Shown here piece after piece: positions 6,237 to 12,363 of a DNA stretch of 22,342 nucleotides. The position numbers and the translations under genes are program-made. The notes under the pieces were generated by a model. It saw only the letters and a list, made by a program, of their open reading frames with translations, had not been told where the DNA came from and searched no databases. The DNA is from Minisyncoccota bacterium (GTDB lineage: Bacteria; Patescibacteriota; Minisyncoccia; Phycocordibacterales; JACZSL01): positions 1-22,342 of the forward strand of contig JANQMM010000056.1 of the NCBI GenBank assembly GCA_028280145.1. The letters run 5' to 3'. Numbering within the stretch: position 1 is the stretch's first letter; each line of letters begins with the position of its first letter.

Positions 6237-7196
6237 CTATGGAACGCAGGCAGCAAAAGTTCTTCTGAAATACTCTTCATCAAGATTGCGGCCGATAATT
6301 ACCACTTCGCTTTTGCGTCGTTCGTCACCCCAAGGCTCACCAGTGGAATTTTCGAAATGCATATGCACTCCCTGAAACACGATCCGTTCGTCACGACCAG
6401 CAATATTCAGAATCCCTTTATAGCGTAATAAGTCTTTGTAATTTAGCATGAGCGCCTCTCCGATCCATAACCCGACTTTATCTAAATCTAATGGACGCTC
6501 CTCTCTTAATACCATTGATCGAACCTCTGCCCCCGGCGCTCCGTGCGCGTGTTCTTGTGAAGCCTCGAGTTGAAATGAATCCATATTAAACGCGTCTATA
6601 TCTAGTACCGCACTTACATCAATCAAAGATCGCTCGGTCTTAACAATCCGAGCACCAGGATTTATAGCTCGAAGTGTATGTTCAACTTCAGTGATCTGCT
6701 CACTACTTGCAAGATCAGTTTTATTTAGAAGAACAACGTTCGCAATTGCTATCTGATCATAAGCCTCCTTCATGGTCTCAAGCTGAACTGTAATATGCGC
6801 TACATCAACCACTGTAATAACACCATCTAATCTGTAATACTCTTTCAATTTTGGCTGTGAAAGAAACGCCTTTACAAACGGAATTGGATTCGCGATTCCT
6901 GTCGTTTCTATGAGCACGCGGTCATACCCCTGGACATCCTTTCGATCATCAAAGAGCTTTACCATCGTTTCGAGCGTATCGTTTTTCACTGAACAACAAA
7001 GACAGCCGTTCGTAAGCTCGACCGCTCCGTTGACGTTACTTTTTATAAGCTTATCGTCGATGCCGATGTCTCCGAACTCATTAACGATTACCACGATTTT
7101 CTCGCCGTTATTTTCTGTTAGGATACGATTAAGAAGCGTTGTCTTCCCAGCACCCAAAAATCCAGTCAAAAGTGTCAGTGGCACCTTTTTTTTCAT
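6237..7196 (-). CDS. CobW/COG0523-family G3E GTPase (putative metal chaperone)
   Basis: 319 aa. Visible GTPase elements: Walker A GFLGAGKTT (12-20), the metal-binding CxCC motif in NGCLCCSV (C65, C67, C68), ETTG (97-100) and NKTD (158-161). The C-terminal CobW domain (after a short EHAHG histidine patch) includes LLRYKGILNIAGRDERIVFQGVHMHF. Proteins of this group insert or deliver metals, often zinc; the cofactor or client here is unknown. The frame remains open 40 codons upstream to an ATG at 7316 through a repeat copy. I place the start at 7196 because MKKKVPLTLLTGFLGAGKTT is the normal N-terminus and the extended -10 TGGTATATT ends 6 nt before it. No Zur-type palindrome is evident. Confidence 0.92.
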   Translation of the reverse strand: MKKKVPLTLLTGFLGAGKTTLLNRILTENNGEKIVVIVNEFGDIGIDDKLIKSNVNGAVELTNGCLCCSVKNDTLETMVKLFDDRKDVQGYDRVLIETTGIANPIPFVKAFLSQPKLKEYYRLDGVITVVDVAHITVQLETMKEAYDQIAIANVVLLNKTDLASSEQITEVEHTLRAINPGARIVKTERSLIDVSAVLDIDAFNMDSFQLEASQEHAHGAPGAEVRSMVLREERPLDLDKVGLWIGEALMLNYKDLLRYKGILNIAGRDERIVFQGVHMHFENSTGEPWGDERRKSEVVIIGRNLDEEYFRRTFAACVP

Positions 7197-7202
7197 CGCA
7201 CT

Positions 7203-7211
7203 AATATACCA
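7203..7211 (-). promoter_or_regulatory. Extended -10 of the CobW gene
   Basis: Minus-strand TGGTATATT, 6 nt before the ATG at 7196. It decides the start against the upstream in-frame ATG at 7316. Confidence 0.6.
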
Positions 7212-7256
7212 CACATCTCCTCGCTGGAGGTTCTTTTGATTAATCGGCCTGGCTTG

Positions 7257-7324
7257 TAATCGCTGGCGTGATCTTCTCCAAAAATCAACCGTTAAGGCGA
7301 TCCTAATGCCACTCATGCCGTCGA
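7257..7324 (-). repeat. MSGIR...FWRRSR peptide-coding repeat, copy 2
   Basis: Encodes DGMSGIRIALTVDFWRRSR on the minus strand, followed without a stop by about 20 unrelated codons and then CobW in the same frame. A TAG lies three codons before the ATG at 7316. See copy 1 at 5418-5485. Confidence 0.7.
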
Positions 7325-7372
7325 GCTATAAAACATCATAATGCAGTTTTAGGCAAAAATTGGATAAATCTT

Positions 7373-7381
7373 TGGTATACT
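7373..7381 (+). promoter_or_regulatory. TGGTATACT extended -10 of the chorismatase gene
   Basis: Exact TGGTATACT, 7 nt before the ATG at 7389. No -35 hexamer is recognisable at the usual distance, so recognition probably relies on the extended -10. Confidence 0.65.
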
Positions 7382-7388
7382 TAGCTTA

Positions 7389-8363
7389 ATGAAGGTTTAT
7401 TTTCTAACCGGAGAAGAATATCCGTCTTTTTTTGATGAGCACAAAGAGAATATTTTTAGAGCAGTACATTTTAGCCACTCTTTTGATAACAGTGACTCTG
7501 TTTTGGGAAGAGCATCTATCGTTCCTATTGGCGAAAAAAGCTATGAAATATGGGTTTCTGAAGATCCAGTAAAAAAATTTGTTAGGAACAACACACTTGT
7601 GTATCAGTCTGGAAATCTGCTTTATGCGCGATTTGAATCTGATGACTCAGCCGGCCTCGAAGATACCGCCTACAACCTGTATCTTAGAGTATTTGAATTA
7701 AGAGACTCTCTGAATGCAAATCTTGTGCGTATATGGAACTATGTTCCAAATATTCTTGACGAATCAGACAATCTGGAAAGATATAGACAGTTTAACGTAG
7801 GTAGAAGAAAAGCTTGGGATGAAGTTGGGCCAAAAAATAACAATAACAACATTGTCACACCTTCTGCCTCTGGAATTGGTGCGTTGGGAGGAGCATTAAA
7901 AATAGGTGTTTTGCTCTCCACGCACAAACCAATACATATACAAAATGAAAGACAAACAAACGCCTATGAGTATTCACAAAAATACGGCCCAAAGCCGCCG
8001 ACTTTTAGTCGTGCAACTTATGTTGAAGGAGTGGGACTTTTTATCTCAGGAACAGCAAGTATTGTAGGCGAGGACACGCTTCATGTTGGAAATCCTATCG
8101 AACAAACACAAGAAACAATGAACAACATAGAGACACTTATTTCCCTGGAGAATTTGTCTAAATATAATATAAGCAAAGAATATTCATTAAAAAGTATTAC
8201 AGATTGGAGGTTGTATATAAAACACATTCATCAGGCGAAGATTATAGAAGATAAATTTTTGGATATTATAGATAAAGATGATGTCAACCATATTCTTCTG
8301 CATGACGACATTTGTAGAAAAGACCTTCTTGTAGAAATTGAAGGGGTTATATTTGAGCAATAA
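7389..8363 (+). CDS. Chorismatase / chorismate lyase-like protein (FkbO/Hyg5/XanB2 family)
   Basis: 324 aa, full length for the family, which has a YjgF/RidA-related fold. Family signatures run in order: RIWNYVPNI (114-122), LERYRQFNVGRRKAW (129-143), PSASGIG (158-164), NERQTNAYEYSQKYGPK (186-202), PTFSRA, LFISGTASIVG (217-227), QTQETMNN, and near the C-terminus DICRKDLLVEIEG (307-319) with the acidic residues of the active-site region. Known members convert chorismate to a hydroxybenzoate or a dihydroxycyclohexadiene acid plus pyruvate; which product forms here cannot be read from sequence. The usual GHxxxH after SGTASI reads GEDTLH. Single-gene unit with a TGGTATACT promoter and a leaderless start. 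The gene is visibly AT-rich. No chorismate biosynthesis gene is in the window. Confidence 0.88.
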   Translation: MKVYFLTGEEYPSFFDEHKENIFRAVHFSHSFDNSDSVLGRASIVPIGEKSYEIWVSEDPVKKFVRNNTLVYQSGNLLYARFESDDSAGLEDTAYNLYLRVFELRDSLNANLVRIWNYVPNILDESDNLERYRQFNVGRRKAWDEVGPKNNNNNIVTPSASGIGALGGALKIGVLLSTHKPIHIQNERQTNAYEYSQKYGPKPPTFSRATYVEGVGLFISGTASIVGEDTLHVGNPIEQTQETMNNIETLISLENLSKYNISKEYSLKSITDWRLYIKHIHQAKIIEDKFLDIIDKDDVNHILLHDDICRKDLLVEIEGVIFEQ

Positions 8364-8436
8364 AGGTTATAACCTCGCCTACCAACTGGAGCAATTGAAA
8401 AATCCTTATTTTATATGGGGATTTTTTATGCCCGAA

Positions 8437-8465
8437 TTGGACACAGAACTTTTCTTAGGTATCAT
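8437..8465 (+). promoter_or_regulatory. Promoter of the 8472 gene
   Basis: TTGGAC at 8437-8442, 17-nt spacer, TATCAT at 8460-8465, then 6 nt to the ATG at 8472. It favours this start over the in-frame ATG at 8415. Confidence 0.5.
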
Positions 8466-8471
8466 GAGTGC

Positions 8472-9407
8472 ATGATTGAGAAGTGGCGAAAGGAATTAAA
8501 GAAACCAAGTGGGAATTTCACTACCAATGCTCCGATGCCAGAGCATTTTATTGATACTCTCCTGGAAGAGGACGAGACTCTCAAAGAAAAATTAGAATTT
8601 GAGGATGCTCCGTTTCCTGAATTAGAATCTCCTTTGAATCAAGTAGAAGGGTTAAGCATTCTGGCAGGACTTCAGAGAAATCTCAAAGATGGCTATCTGA
8701 CATTGTTTAGAGCTATACGATTCCCGACATACAAGCGTATACATGACGTTGTGAATGAATACGGCTTCACTACAGCAAATTATGAACAGGAACGTATTTT
8801 AGAGCTGTATAAGGATAATGTGTACCAATCAGGACGCAATCAGATTAAAAGTAATCCTGTTTTTTGGACTCAACCCCAAGAACGGGTTGTTAAGGGTCTG
8901 CCAATGTTTAGTTTGGTTAACGATGCTCTACAAATACATCGTGCTTATAGAGCTGACGAAGACAAAGTTCTCATGATTGCACTACATATCCCTCACGAGC
9001 TTGTTGAGAATGGAGCTATTAAGTTTATTGCAAACACAGCAATTGATTTAGATTATGATGATGAAACTCGTGATTTTGAGATTAAGGATTTTGTGAAAGA
9101 AAATGGAGTCTTGCGGATTGACTATCGTTCATTACGTACACGAGGGATAGACCTACATGAAATGTATACGCAGGATTTGCCAGAGAATGTTCTACAAGCA
9201 AAAGCAATGGGTATTCTAGAAGACCTTTATTTGCTTGATATTAAACGGATTCCAGATGAATCTACATTTAAGAGTCTCATCAACGAATCAGGTGTGCTAA
9301 AAGATAACCAAGACTTTATGCATGGCTTCTTTGGAGACCAAAATATCTTTGGAAGACGTAAGACGACTTTTCTACCAACCAACTGTTGCAGAGTATCAGC
9401 AAAATGA
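8472..9407 (+). CDS. Orphan protein of unknown function, coupled to a HAD phosphatase
   Basis: 311 aa from the ATG at 8472 (330 aa if the ATG at 8415 is used). No family is recognised with confidence. The N-terminal third is acidic and helical. The core has strands and motifs LTLFRAIRFPTYKRIHDV, NPVFWTQPQERVVKGLPMFSLV, and KVLMIALHIPHELVENG. The order Arg-bearing strand, FWT segment, then a long strand is loosely like ADP-ribosyltransferase or RES-type folds; that is a guess. Starting at M20 (MIEKWRKELKKP) is supported by the -10 box 6 nt upstream. The stop overlaps the next start (ATGA, 9404-9407), so the two proteins are probably made together. The gene is AT-rich like the preceding chorismatase. 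Confidence 0.6.
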   Translation: MIEKWRKELKKPSGNFTTNAPMPEHFIDTLLEEDETLKEKLEFEDAPFPELESPLNQVEGLSILAGLQRNLKDGYLTLFRAIRFPTYKRIHDVVNEYGFTTANYEQERILELYKDNVYQSGRNQIKSNPVFWTQPQERVVKGLPMFSLVNDALQIHRAYRADEDKVLMIALHIPHELVENGAIKFIANTAIDLDYDDETRDFEIKDFVKENGVLRIDYRSLRTRGIDLHEMYTQDLPENVLQAKAMGILEDLYLLDIKRIPDESTFKSLINESGVLKDNQDFMHGFFGDQNIFGRRKTTFLPTNCCRVSAK

Positions 9408-10006
9408 AGCATATAATTTTTGATTACGATGGCGTACTCATTGACTCATTTGAGTTCCATCTAAAGAAAGTTAATGAGTTTGCTGGTATCGGTCTTACCG
9501 CTCAAGAGTATAGCGATGCTCATGACGGCAACTTTTATGCAAATAAGATAGAAAAACTTGAAAATGTTGATTTTAGTGAGTACGCAAAATGGGTATCTCA
9601 AGACCAAGGACAGCAACCTTTAAATGATGACGCAAAGAATCTGCTAGTTACTCTCGCTGAAAACAATAAATTACACCTCATCACTTCTGCTTGGAAAACA
9701 CAAGCATATCCCTTCCTAGAGAACCATGGCATTACTACTCTTTTCACAACGCTTCAGTTTGCAGAAGATAGTGCCTCAAAGCACGATAAGTTTGTAAAAC
9801 TATTTGAGAAGGAAGATATTAACCCAGACGAGACTATATTTATTACGGACACCCTTGGCGATCTTATTGAAGCCCATAACTTTGATATTCAAACGATTGC
9901 AGTAACTTTTGGCTTTCATGACAAAGAACATTTGCTGAAAGGTAGCCCTACCTACGTAGCAAACTCTTGGAAAGAGGTTGAAAATGTACTAAATACTACT
10001 AACTGA
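9404..10006 (+). CDS. HAD-superfamily phosphatase (phosphoglycolate phosphatase/PpaX-like)
   Basis: 200 aa. HAD motifs: DYDGVLIDS with nucleophile D7 and acid/base D9; LITSAW (motif II, around T94-S95); a lysine in ASKHDK (K127 or K129, motif III); and FITDTLGDL (motif IV, D149 and D153). A helical cap follows motif I, as in the Gph/PpaX group. Substrate unknown; a small phosphorylated metabolite is likely. The start at 9404 gives the normal MKHIIFDYDG; an in-frame ATG six codons upstream (9386) lies inside the preceding gene. Translational coupling through the ATGA overlap suggests a shared pathway with the 8472 product. Confidence 0.87.
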   Translation: MKHIIFDYDGVLIDSFEFHLKKVNEFAGIGLTAQEYSDAHDGNFYANKIEKLENVDFSEYAKWVSQDQGQQPLNDDAKNLLVTLAENNKLHLITSAWKTQAYPFLENHGITTLFTTLQFAEDSASKHDKFVKLFEKEDINPDETIFITDTLGDLIEAHNFDIQTIAVTFGFHDKEHLLKGSPTYVANSWKEVENVLNTTN

Positions 10007-10063
10007 TTCTCATGCTTGCCCCAACCAAATGTTCGAAAATCATCCCATCGAGCGAGCGTTTAC

Positions 10064-10134
10064 TTGACATATATATAAATATGTGGCAGTTTGAAATTGG
10101 TGAAATTGGTCTCCAGTTTAACTACTAGGAGGTG
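10064..10134 (+). promoter_or_regulatory. TTGACA element and strong Shine-Dalgarno of the 10140 gene
   Basis: Perfect TTGACA at 10064-10069, but no good -10 at 17-18 nt (CAGTTT). The Shine-Dalgarno AGGAGGTG at 10127-10134 is 5 nt before the GTG start. Confidence 0.5.
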
Positions 10135-10139
10135 CCATA

Positions 10140-10550
10140 GTGGGCACATTATCAGAACAGCTTCTCAAAGCTGGTCTTGTCTCTCCTGAAAAGCGCGCGG
10201 AACATGCAGCTCAAGAGCTTGCAAGAGACGAGGCTGAACAACAGAAGCGACAATCCCGACTTACGGCAAAGTCTCGGAAGCCCGCCAACTTTGACAGGCT
10301 TGAAAACGCAACTTCAGTCAACGGCTTCAAACGAGTCGCTCTCGGTATCCTGCAGGAACATCCTAATGCCATTGGTGATGTCATCACCTTTGCTCACCAC
10401 TTGCAAGATAAACCTGGCGGAAAGAAGCTCGTCTGGCTGATGTATCAAGTTCAAGACGGTCTCGCAAAGCTACCCGCAAAAGACCACCAAAGGTTCTTGA
10501 AACGGGCGCTTCGCAAGGCAGGCGGCTCTCTGGAGTTGCCTAAGTCGTAG
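10140..10550 (+). CDS. Small basic protein with DUF2058-like N-terminus
   Basis: 136 aa from a GTG start decided by the near-perfect AGGAGGTG at 10127. The N-terminus, MGTLSEQLLKAGLVSPEKRAEH, resembles the opening of DUF2058 (YaiL) proteins, followed by a charged coiled-coil-like stretch (AAQELARDEAEQQKRQSR). The C-terminal part (VNGFKRVALGILQEHPNAIGDV...) is helical, basic and unlike DUF2058; it has the layout of a nucleic-acid-associated small protein but no named domain. It belongs to the SD-led group of orphan small genes; codon use is more GC-rich than in the genes to its left. A hairpin terminator lies 63 nt after the stop, with a 7-codon ORF in between. Confidence 0.65.
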   Translation: MGTLSEQLLKAGLVSPEKRAEHAAQELARDEAEQQKRQSRLTAKSRKPANFDRLENATSVNGFKRVALGILQEHPNAIGDVITFAHHLQDKPGGKKLVWLMYQVQDGLAKLPAKDHQRFLKRALRKAGGSLELPKS

Positions 10551-10586
10551 GACTATGTGATTCACACTAAACAATGGAGGATAGGT

Positions 10587-10610
10587 ATGGAACCGATACC
10601 ATCATCATGA
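10587..10610 (+). other. Seven-codon ORF with strong Shine-Dalgarno
   Basis: GGAGG at 10576-10580, ATG at 10587, peptide MEPIPSS, TGA at 10608-10610, then the terminator stem starts at 10613. GGTAT/ATACC (10584-10588 and 10596-10600) can pair and would hide the start codon. It may be a small peptide or chance. Confidence 0.3.
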
Positions 10611-10612
10611 AC

Positions 10613-10665
10613 AGACCCTTTCAGGAACATGCTGTGCGCTGTCCAAAGTAAAGGGTCTTTTATTT
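10613..10665 (+). terminator. Terminator after the 10140 gene
   Basis: Perfect 9-bp stem AGACCCTTT (10613-10621)/AAAGGGTCT (10650-10658) with a long 28-nt loop, followed by TTTATTTTAT. Confidence 0.65.
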
Positions 10666-10726
10666 TATACAAAACATAACTCCCCCATCTCTTTTCGTAT
10701 TAAAACCCAATCCAAAGTTCTGAACC

Positions 10727-10735
10727 TGGTATACT
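10727..10735 (+). promoter_or_regulatory. TGGTATACT extended -10 of the NTF2-like gene
   Basis: Exact TGGTATACT with 6 nt to the ATG at 10742 and no visible -35. Confidence 0.65.
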
Positions 10736-10741
10736 ATTTCC

Positions 10742-11224
10742 ATGAAAGAAGTACCACAAATTAATCTGGAAATACTACGAAGAGATACGTGGTCCCAAGA
10801 TGAATTAGATAACGCGAAGTTCGTAATCGACTTTGTGCAACATCTCATGAATGATCATAATTTTGCATATATTCATGAAAAATATGGGAACGGTCCATAT
10901 CGGCAACATAACCGCTCGATGAGAGACGGCATCCCTGGAGTTGTAGACTCAGTGACCACTCTTACAAAGCGGTTCCCTGAATTTTCGTATGAAGTAAAAA
11001 ATATTTATGCCGATGGTGCGCATGTGACGATACACTCACATGCAACAATGCGCGAGAGTGATCGTGGAAACGAAAAGAAGGGTTTTATTATTTACGATAC
11101 GTGGAAGGTTGAAAACGGCAAACTTGTTGAACACTGGGACGCATTACAACCACTTGATTTTGGAATGCGATTATTTCTACTTCTCACTGGTGGATCAATT
11201 AAAAACAAAAACGGACTCTTCTAG
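10742..11224 (+). CDS. NTF2/SnoaL-like domain protein
   Basis: 160 aa. The fold is recognised from the helix VIDFVQHLMNDHNFAYIHEKYGNGPYRQHN, GIPGVVDSVTTLTKRFPEFSYEVKNIYADGAHVTIHSHATM, and the terminal strand pair YDTWKVENGKLVEHWDALQP, typical of the SnoaL-like polyketide-cyclase/NTF2 superfamily. These proteins are small-molecule isomerases, cyclases or ligand binders; the substrate is unknown. The C-terminal 20 residues (FGMRLFLLLTGGSIKNKNGLF) are hydrophobic and extend beyond the usual domain. Single-gene unit with a leaderless start. Confidence 0.85.
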   Translation: MKEVPQINLEILRRDTWSQDELDNAKFVIDFVQHLMNDHNFAYIHEKYGNGPYRQHNRSMRDGIPGVVDSVTTLTKRFPEFSYEVKNIYADGAHVTIHSHATMRESDRGNEKKGFIIYDTWKVENGKLVEHWDALQPLDFGMRLFLLLTGGSIKNKNGLF

Positions 11225-11343
11225 CAGTAGGTGTACTACTAATTGAATTATCCATTTTCACTGGAAAGAACTAAGTATGAAAGCAATATCATTTAACCAA
11301 ACACACACCTGAAATCCGACAAAAAGCTGATTTCGAAAGAGCA

Positions 11344-11396
11344 TTGACACATGGGTTTATGCGTTATATTGTGTTGCAGAATCAACTTTCAAGGGG
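11344..11396 (+). promoter_or_regulatory. Promoter and Shine-Dalgarno of the 11405 gene
   Basis: TTGACA at 11344-11349, then TATTGT at 11367-11372 (17-nt spacer; TATATT at 11365 would give 15). AAGGGG at 11391-11396 lies 8 nt before the GTG start. The stretch 11225-11343 holds no gene I can support. Confidence 0.55.
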
Positions 11397-11404
11397 AAAT
11401 TGTC

Positions 11405-11650
11405 GTGGTCTTTGTGAAATTCAAAAAGCAACAAGGTGGATATATGCTGTTTGTTGGATCCACCTTGGGAGCCGTCCTCGCTGACACCGATAACGGCACA
11501 AAGTTTGGAGGGCACAGTCTCACCTCATACGAGGAGTTATCAGAAGACGAAGCTCGTGAAACCGGGGCGCGCTACCTCGATCAAGGTATTTCCGCAGTGT
11601 CTAGCGACGGAGAATCAAGCTTCTGCGCTGATGCCGGACTATCTGGGTAG
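11405..11650 (+). CDS. Small hypothetical protein
   Basis: 81 aa from GTG 11405, in frame with and downstream of AAGGGG; the ATG at 11444 (preceded by AAGGTGG) is the alternative start, giving MLFVGSTLGAVLADTDNG... No family is recognised. The protein has a basic start (KFKKQQGG), a hydrophobic patch (MLFVGSTLGAVLA), an acidic middle (SYEELSEDEARETGARYL), one cysteine and a Gly/Ser-rich end. The TTGACA promoter, SD and a perfect terminator 32 nt after the stop define a compact single-gene unit. Confidence 0.55.
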   Translation: MVFVKFKKQQGGYMLFVGSTLGAVLADTDNGTKFGGHSLTSYEELSEDEARETGARYLDQGISAVSSDGESSFCADAGLSG

Positions 11651-11681
11651 CCCTCACAAACAGCGGAATGACAACAACAAG

Positions 11682-11718
11682 CCGCTCAAAACGCAATCAC
11701 CGTTTTCGAGCGGTTTTT
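11682..11718 (+). terminator. Terminator after the 11405 gene
   Basis: CCGCTCAAAACG (11682-11693) pairs with CGTTTTCGAGCGG (11701-11713, one bulged G), followed by TTTTT. Confidence 0.75.
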
Positions 11719-11792
11719 GCTTATCTGCCTTACTTTAACCCCTTTATGGTCATCTCTGTTTATACACAACACATATAAGCAAAGAGCAACTA

Positions 11793-11821
11793 TTGACAGC
11801 ACGGATGAATTCTTTTATTGT
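11793..11821 (+). promoter_or_regulatory. Upstream promoter of the cold-shock gene
   Basis: TTGACA at 11793-11798, 17-nt spacer, TATTGT at 11816-11821, the same hexamer pair as for the 11405 gene. It would give a leader of about 100 nt. Confidence 0.5.
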
Positions 11822-11883
11822 CTGCATAATCAATAAACACTTCAGAAATCTTAGTCGAGATAGTCTTTGGTAGTTTTTTGGGA

Positions 11884-11902
11884 GCAGTTGGATAACAACT
11901 GC
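11884..11902 (+). promoter_or_regulatory. Hairpin in the cold-shock gene leader
   Basis: Perfect 7-bp stem GCAGTTG/CAACTGC with loop GATAA, 27 nt before the start codon. Long structured leaders are known to act as thermosensors in cspA-type mRNAs; whether this one does is inference. Confidence 0.4.
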
Positions 11903-11911
11903 AAGATTATT

Positions 11912-11920
11912 TGGTTAGAT
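11912..11920 (+). promoter_or_regulatory. Proximal extended -10 of the cold-shock gene
   Basis: TGGTTAGAT, 9 nt before the ATG at 11930, which would give a second, nearly leaderless transcript. Confidence 0.35.
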
Positions 11921-11929
11921 TTCGAACAC

Positions 11930-12133
11930 ATGCAAACAGGCACTATTGCCCGATTGATAACGGACAAAGGCTTTGGTTTCATCAAACGTGACGGAGAAGA
12001 AAAAGATCTTTTCTTCCACATGAATGAAACTCAAGGCGTCGATTTCAACTCTCTAAATGAGGGTGACACGGTCACCTTTGAAGTTGAAGAAGGTCCGAAA
12101 GGACTCAACGCTGTGAAAGTATCACTTGCGTAG
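11930..12133 (+). CDS. Cold-shock domain protein (CspA family)
   Basis: 67 aa, a single OB-fold cold-shock domain. RNP1 is seen as KGFGFIKR and RNP2 as DLFFHMNE (usually VFVHxS), followed by GDTVTFEVEEGPKGLNAVKV. It binds single-stranded nucleic acid and acts as an RNA chaperone. The ATG at 11930 gives the normal MQTGTIARLITDKGFGFI; an in-frame TTG at 11867 can be dismissed. No Shine-Dalgarno sequence is present. Two candidate promoters are seen, one distant with a structured leader and one immediate. A perfect 19-bp terminator follows the stop directly. Confidence 0.93.
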   Translation: MQTGTIARLITDKGFGFIKRDGEEKDLFFHMNETQGVDFNSLNEGDTVTFEVEEGPKGLNAVKVSLA

Positions 12134-12134
12134 C

Positions 12135-12181
12135 AAAAAGAAAATGCCTCAACAAAATAACAGTTGAGGCATTTTCTTTTT
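12135..12181 (+). terminator. Strong terminator after the cold-shock gene
   Basis: Perfect 19-bp stem (12135-12153 with 12163-12181) around GAAAATGCCTCAAC/GTTGAGGCATTTTC, 9-nt loop, with A and T runs at the two ends, so it could work in both directions. Confidence 0.9.
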
Positions 12182-12200
12182 CACAAACGCCCTCCCCTTG

Positions 12201-12349
12201 CTTGCCTTGTTGGCAAGACGAGAAGCGTATTATCTAATTTATGTGTTTCCGGGTCGTTTTTATACCCAGGAAAGCAATTTGAACAATATCATTCTTTGAT
12301 ACGATGAGGGTATCGTTTGCAAAACGATTTTATTTCCAATAAGAATAAT
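12201..12349 (+). promoter_or_regulatory. Structured region before the aldolase gene
   Basis: Contains four inverted repeats: CTTGCC-TTGTT-GGCAAG (12201-12217), TTTCCGGGT...ACCC-A-GGAAA (12246-12273), GATAC...GTATC (12298-12314) and a 17-bp palindrome ATCGTTT-GCA-AAACGAT (12312-12328). Candidate -10 boxes are TATTAT at 12228-12233 (long leader) and AATAAT at 12344-12349 (14 nt before the ATG). The palindrome could be an operator. Confidence 0.4.
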
Positions 12350-12363
12350 GGGTTAAACCTTTT

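Noticed and set aside
8415..8471. Upstream ATG of the orphan gene
   Set aside because: The -10 TATCAT with a 17-nt spaced -35 lies downstream of it and 6 nt before the ATG at 8472, and the extra residues look non-conserved in style.
11277..11343. Short ORF starting ATG at 11277
   Set aside because: It stops after 11 codons, and no Shine-Dalgarno or close -10 was found; any longer reading needs a frameshift.
11867..11929. N-terminal extension of the cold-shock protein from a TTG
   Set aside because: It would translate the leader hairpin; the family normally starts at the ATG at 11930.
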